From the NCBI RefSeq assembly GCF_958295425.1, contig NC_081138.1:23479886-23543885 (forward strand): a DNA stretch of 64,000 nucleotides. The letters run 5' to 3'. Both the position numbers and the translations under genes were made by a program. Below the pieces are notes generated by a model, which worked only from the letters and a program-made list of their open reading frames with translations, was not told the DNA's origin and ran no database searches. Shown here piece by piece: positions 62,094-64,000 of this stretch (its first letter is position 1; every line of letters begins with the position of its first letter). This stretch comes from Solea solea (Eukaryota > Chordata > Actinopteri > Pleuronectiformes > Soleidae).

Positions 62094-63918
62094 CTATAGA
62101 AATAATGAGGATAAACTGAAAAGGGGAAAGAGAGATGAACAAACACAAGAGGAGAAGCAGGACAGAAGCCGAGGAACAGGTGGGGTGAAAATGGAGGAGG
62201 GGGGGTGACGACACAAAGGGGAAAGAGAGGAGAGGAGAGGCGTAAAACGTGCGTTAATAGAGCAGAAAAGTCCAGTTCAAGAAAGCTTTCTTCTGCTAGG
62301 AAAGAAAGGAGCAGGTGTGCAGTGAGGAATGCTCTGATTGTTTCTGTGGCCTCGTTCAGACCTGGTATTTAAGGGGGAAAAGAGGATTTTAAGAAAAGGC
62401 TCACCTAATAAATTCTACACCCACTTAATTCTATGATATCTTTTCTTGTCTTTTCCAATTGAAAACTGAAAGGATGTACTGCTGATGAACAGCCACTCAA
62501 TGTTTTTAGCTCGGGGAGTCAAGGGAGCTAATGATCTACTGCTGCTTTGTTTGGCAACTTTGTGTCACTGAATCAAGGCTTTCAAATGGCACAGTCATAA
62601 AATATAATACTGTAAAACTGCAGTGCTCTAGAGGATTGTCAGCTGAGGACGCGATCTGTAACGATTTGTGAGGACAAATGAATGTTTACATATTATGTAA
62701 AAGAATGTGGCCAGAATTAGTTTCAGAATCAAATCAAGATGGATGTTATTATCAGGTCTGAATGGGCTCATAATTCAAAGGACTAGAATGATGATGATGC
62801 ATGACATCTTACCATTGTGTTAACAAGAGTAGGTCCTGACTGTGGCAGTGTCCAGCCTCTGTATAGACTGACTTCCTGTGTTTCCATGTTGGCAAGAATC
62901 ACATGCAAAGACATGCCGTTAGTCACAGCATCATAAACAAACTGCAAAGCCATTCATCAAGTAGACAAGGAATTAGGGCTCAAGAGCTTTGCAGAGAAGA
63001 TTCGACTGAGTACACGCACGCACACTCACGGAAAGACTTTCTCCTTCCACTTACCATCCATTGGACTCCTCTTTGGCTGTGTGGAGGGAGATGCCGTGCT
63101 GCTGCTGCTGGTCACCCGGAAGTTGGCAGGGAGCGTGTCCGACACGCCCAAGGAGACTCCCCTCATGTCTTTGGGCCTGAACTTCTTCCTCCACGATGGA
63201 GCTCGGCGAAAGTTCTTATCGTCATCCTTGAAAAGAGGCGGCAGAGAAAGAGCGATAGAAAGAGGTATGGAAAAGAATGTGTGTGTTATTTTCACAAATG
63301 GCTTCACACTGGGTTTGTGTTCCAGCGTAAGGGCGTGTGTATGTGTGTGTGTGTGTCCGGTCACCTCTTCCACTCTTCTCTCTGTACCAATGGCCATCAG
63401 ACTGTTGAATTCACGATCAAGAGTTGCTCTGGCCTAAAGAAGAGAAGAGGAGTAGATAAAGATCAGATAGTTGCTGAAGTCATGATATGGGACAAATTCA
63501 AATATATTACAGTTACAGTTACAGTTACAGAAAGGAAAAAAAACAGGAACTTTATCTGCCTTTATCTCTCCCAACTCACTACCCAGCTTCTACCCCTCCA
63601 CCATGCAGTAAGGGTTTTAAGTCATACAACAACACTTCAAAAAACTGAAACTTTACCTTATGTACTTAAGTTATGTTCAGCCAAGAGTGCTTGATCATTA
63701 GATGTGCATAAGGGTGTGGATGTCTGTGTGTGTTGTGTCTACCTGTGTGTTCTGTGTTGGAATCTGTAACAGTAGAGCCAGGGTGTTGTAGTCAAAGGTT
63801 TCATCAAGGGCGAGCAGTGCCCCGTGGACTCCGCTCTCGTACAGGTTGCTGCTGTACTCTTTAAGTCCGATGGCCTGAACCCAGCTAATCAAACGTTCAT
63901 TACTCCACACCAGCACAT
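62032..63918 (-). CDS. ppfia1: Liprin-alpha (probably liprin-alpha-1), 3' end only, alternative C termini
   Basis: Liprin-alpha proteins are coiled-coil and triple-SAM scaffolds that bind LAR-type receptor phosphatases and organise focal adhesions and presynaptic sites. Only the C-terminal part is in the window. Exons 63918-63743, 63433-63365 and 63226-63055 encode the final SAM domain (VLVWSNERL to LLLQIPTQNTQ), then REFNSLMAIGTERR, FRRAPSWRKKFRPKD and LPANFRVTSS. The gene then ends either in 62875-62813 (RLDTATVRTYSC, a PDZ ligand) or, when that exon is skipped, in 62093-62032 (tail ending AFKTRMMN). All phases agree. Paralogues alpha-2 to alpha-4 share the SAM domain; the call of alpha-1 rests on the adjacent cttn, as in human 11q13. 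Earlier exons lie beyond 64,000. Confidence 0.9.
62094..62812 (-). other. ppfia1: ppfia1 intron between the two alternative terminal exons
   Basis: Contains a purine-rich stretch at about 62190-62240 (GGAGG and GAGAGGAGAGG repeats). Otherwise unique. Confidence 0.6.
62813..62875 (-). CDS. ppfia1: ppfia1 alternative exon with PDZ-ligand terminus VRTYSC
   Basis: A 63-nt exon: ACACAG acceptor, GSQSIQRLDTATVRTYSC, TAA stop at 62820-62822, then seven bases and a good donor ATG|GTAAGA. In liprin-alpha, the TYSC end binds PDZ proteins such as GRIP. The donor after the stop means inclusion would place the next exon in the 3' UTR. Confidence 0.88.
63055..63226 (-). CDS. ppfia1: ppfia1 exon: post-SAM basic segment
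   Basis: A 172-nt exon encoding DDDKNFRRAPSWRKKFRPKD and DTLPANFRVTSSSS, ending SPMD plus one base. Highly similar to vertebrate liprin-alpha-1 to -4. Donor GATG|GTAAGT. Confidence 0.95.
63335..63356. repeat. GT microsatellite in a ppfia1 intron
   Basis: Imperfect (GT)n immediately upstream of a ppfia1 exon boundary on the plus strand, inside the 138-bp intron 63227-63364. Confidence 0.9.
63365..63433 (-). CDS. ppfia1: ppfia1 exon: ARATLDREFNSLMAIG segment
   Basis: A 69-nt exon of exactly 23 codons that completes the SAM-domain end, with TERRVEE at its 3' end. Acceptor TTTAG, donor GAG|GTGACC. Confidence 0.94.
63507..63530. repeat. TTACAG hexamer, four perfect tandem copies
   Basis: Four exact copies of TTACAG inside the ppfia1 intron 63434-63742. 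Confidence 0.95.
63743..63918 (-). CDS. ppfia1: ppfia1 exon: last SAM domain
   Basis: A 176-nt exon starting after GTTTCAG with the last two bases of an Asp codon. It encodes VLVWSNERLISWVQAIGLK, then YESGVHGALLALDETFDY and LLLQIPTQNTQ. Donor CAG|GTAGAC on a codon boundary. Confidence 0.95.
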
Positions 63919-64000
63919 CTGAAACAACAGAGTAACAGACATCCAACTTACATTCATTGTCTACTGCTTTATCATCCACACGAGGGTCGCAGGGCTCACT

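Noticed and set aside
62903..63694. 263-codon plus-strand open frame
   Set aside because: It runs antisense across three liprin exons and their introns. It has low-complexity sections from the GT and TTACAG repeats and no domain. The conserved protein is on the other strand.

Overview
This window reads as a vertebrate, most likely ray-finned fish, genomic contig. Two genes recognisable from their protein sequences lie on the minus strand in compact, intron-rich form, with CA/GT microsatellites and small inverted-repeat elements of the kind common in teleost introns. There is no sign of bacterial or viral gene organisation. The species cannot be named from the sequence alone.

Region 1 (1 to about 43,770) is one uninterrupted tandem array of a roughly 38-bp monomer, all in one orientation. 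I estimate about 1,150 copies from length divided by monomer size. The array already runs at base 1, so it extends beyond the left edge. Marker variants recur at kilobase spacings. This shows higher-order repeat (HOR) units of about 1.6 to 3.2 kb in at least four zones: about 1-14.2 kb, 14.2-24.5 kb, 24.5-40 kb and 40-43.77 kb. Zone edges are approximate because I traced marker words by eye. No credible coding sequence lies in the array.

Region 2 (about 43,770 to 59,400) is a complete cortactin gene (cttn), minus strand. It has a non-coding first exon near 59,270-59,395, the start codon at 56,972 and the stop at 45,169. Fifteen coding exons sum to 1,593 nt, or 530 residues. Domain order is N-terminal acidic Arp2/3-binding segment, 6.5 cortactin repeats, charged helix, proline-rich linker and SH3 domain. 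All splice sites fit in phase. One donor is GC instead of GT. The 3' UTR runs to within a few hundred bases of the array.

Region 3 (about 59,400 to 64,000) holds the 3' end of a liprin-alpha gene, most likely ppfia1, minus strand. It shows the last SAM-domain exon, two further shared exons and two alternative terminal exons. One ends in the PDZ ligand VRTYSC; skipping it gives a different 20-residue tail. The rest of the gene lies beyond the right edge.

ppfia1 sits upstream of cttn, in the same orientation, with about 2.6 kb between the ppfia1 stop and cttn exon 1. This is the same head-to-tail order as human 11q13. Both proteins act in adhesion and cell-cortex dynamics: cortactin on Arp2/3-branched actin, liprin-alpha as a scaffold at focal adhesions and synapses. 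The most unusual material is the array: its layered HOR structure, its abutment on the cttn 3' end, and the dense splice-site-like words in its monomer.
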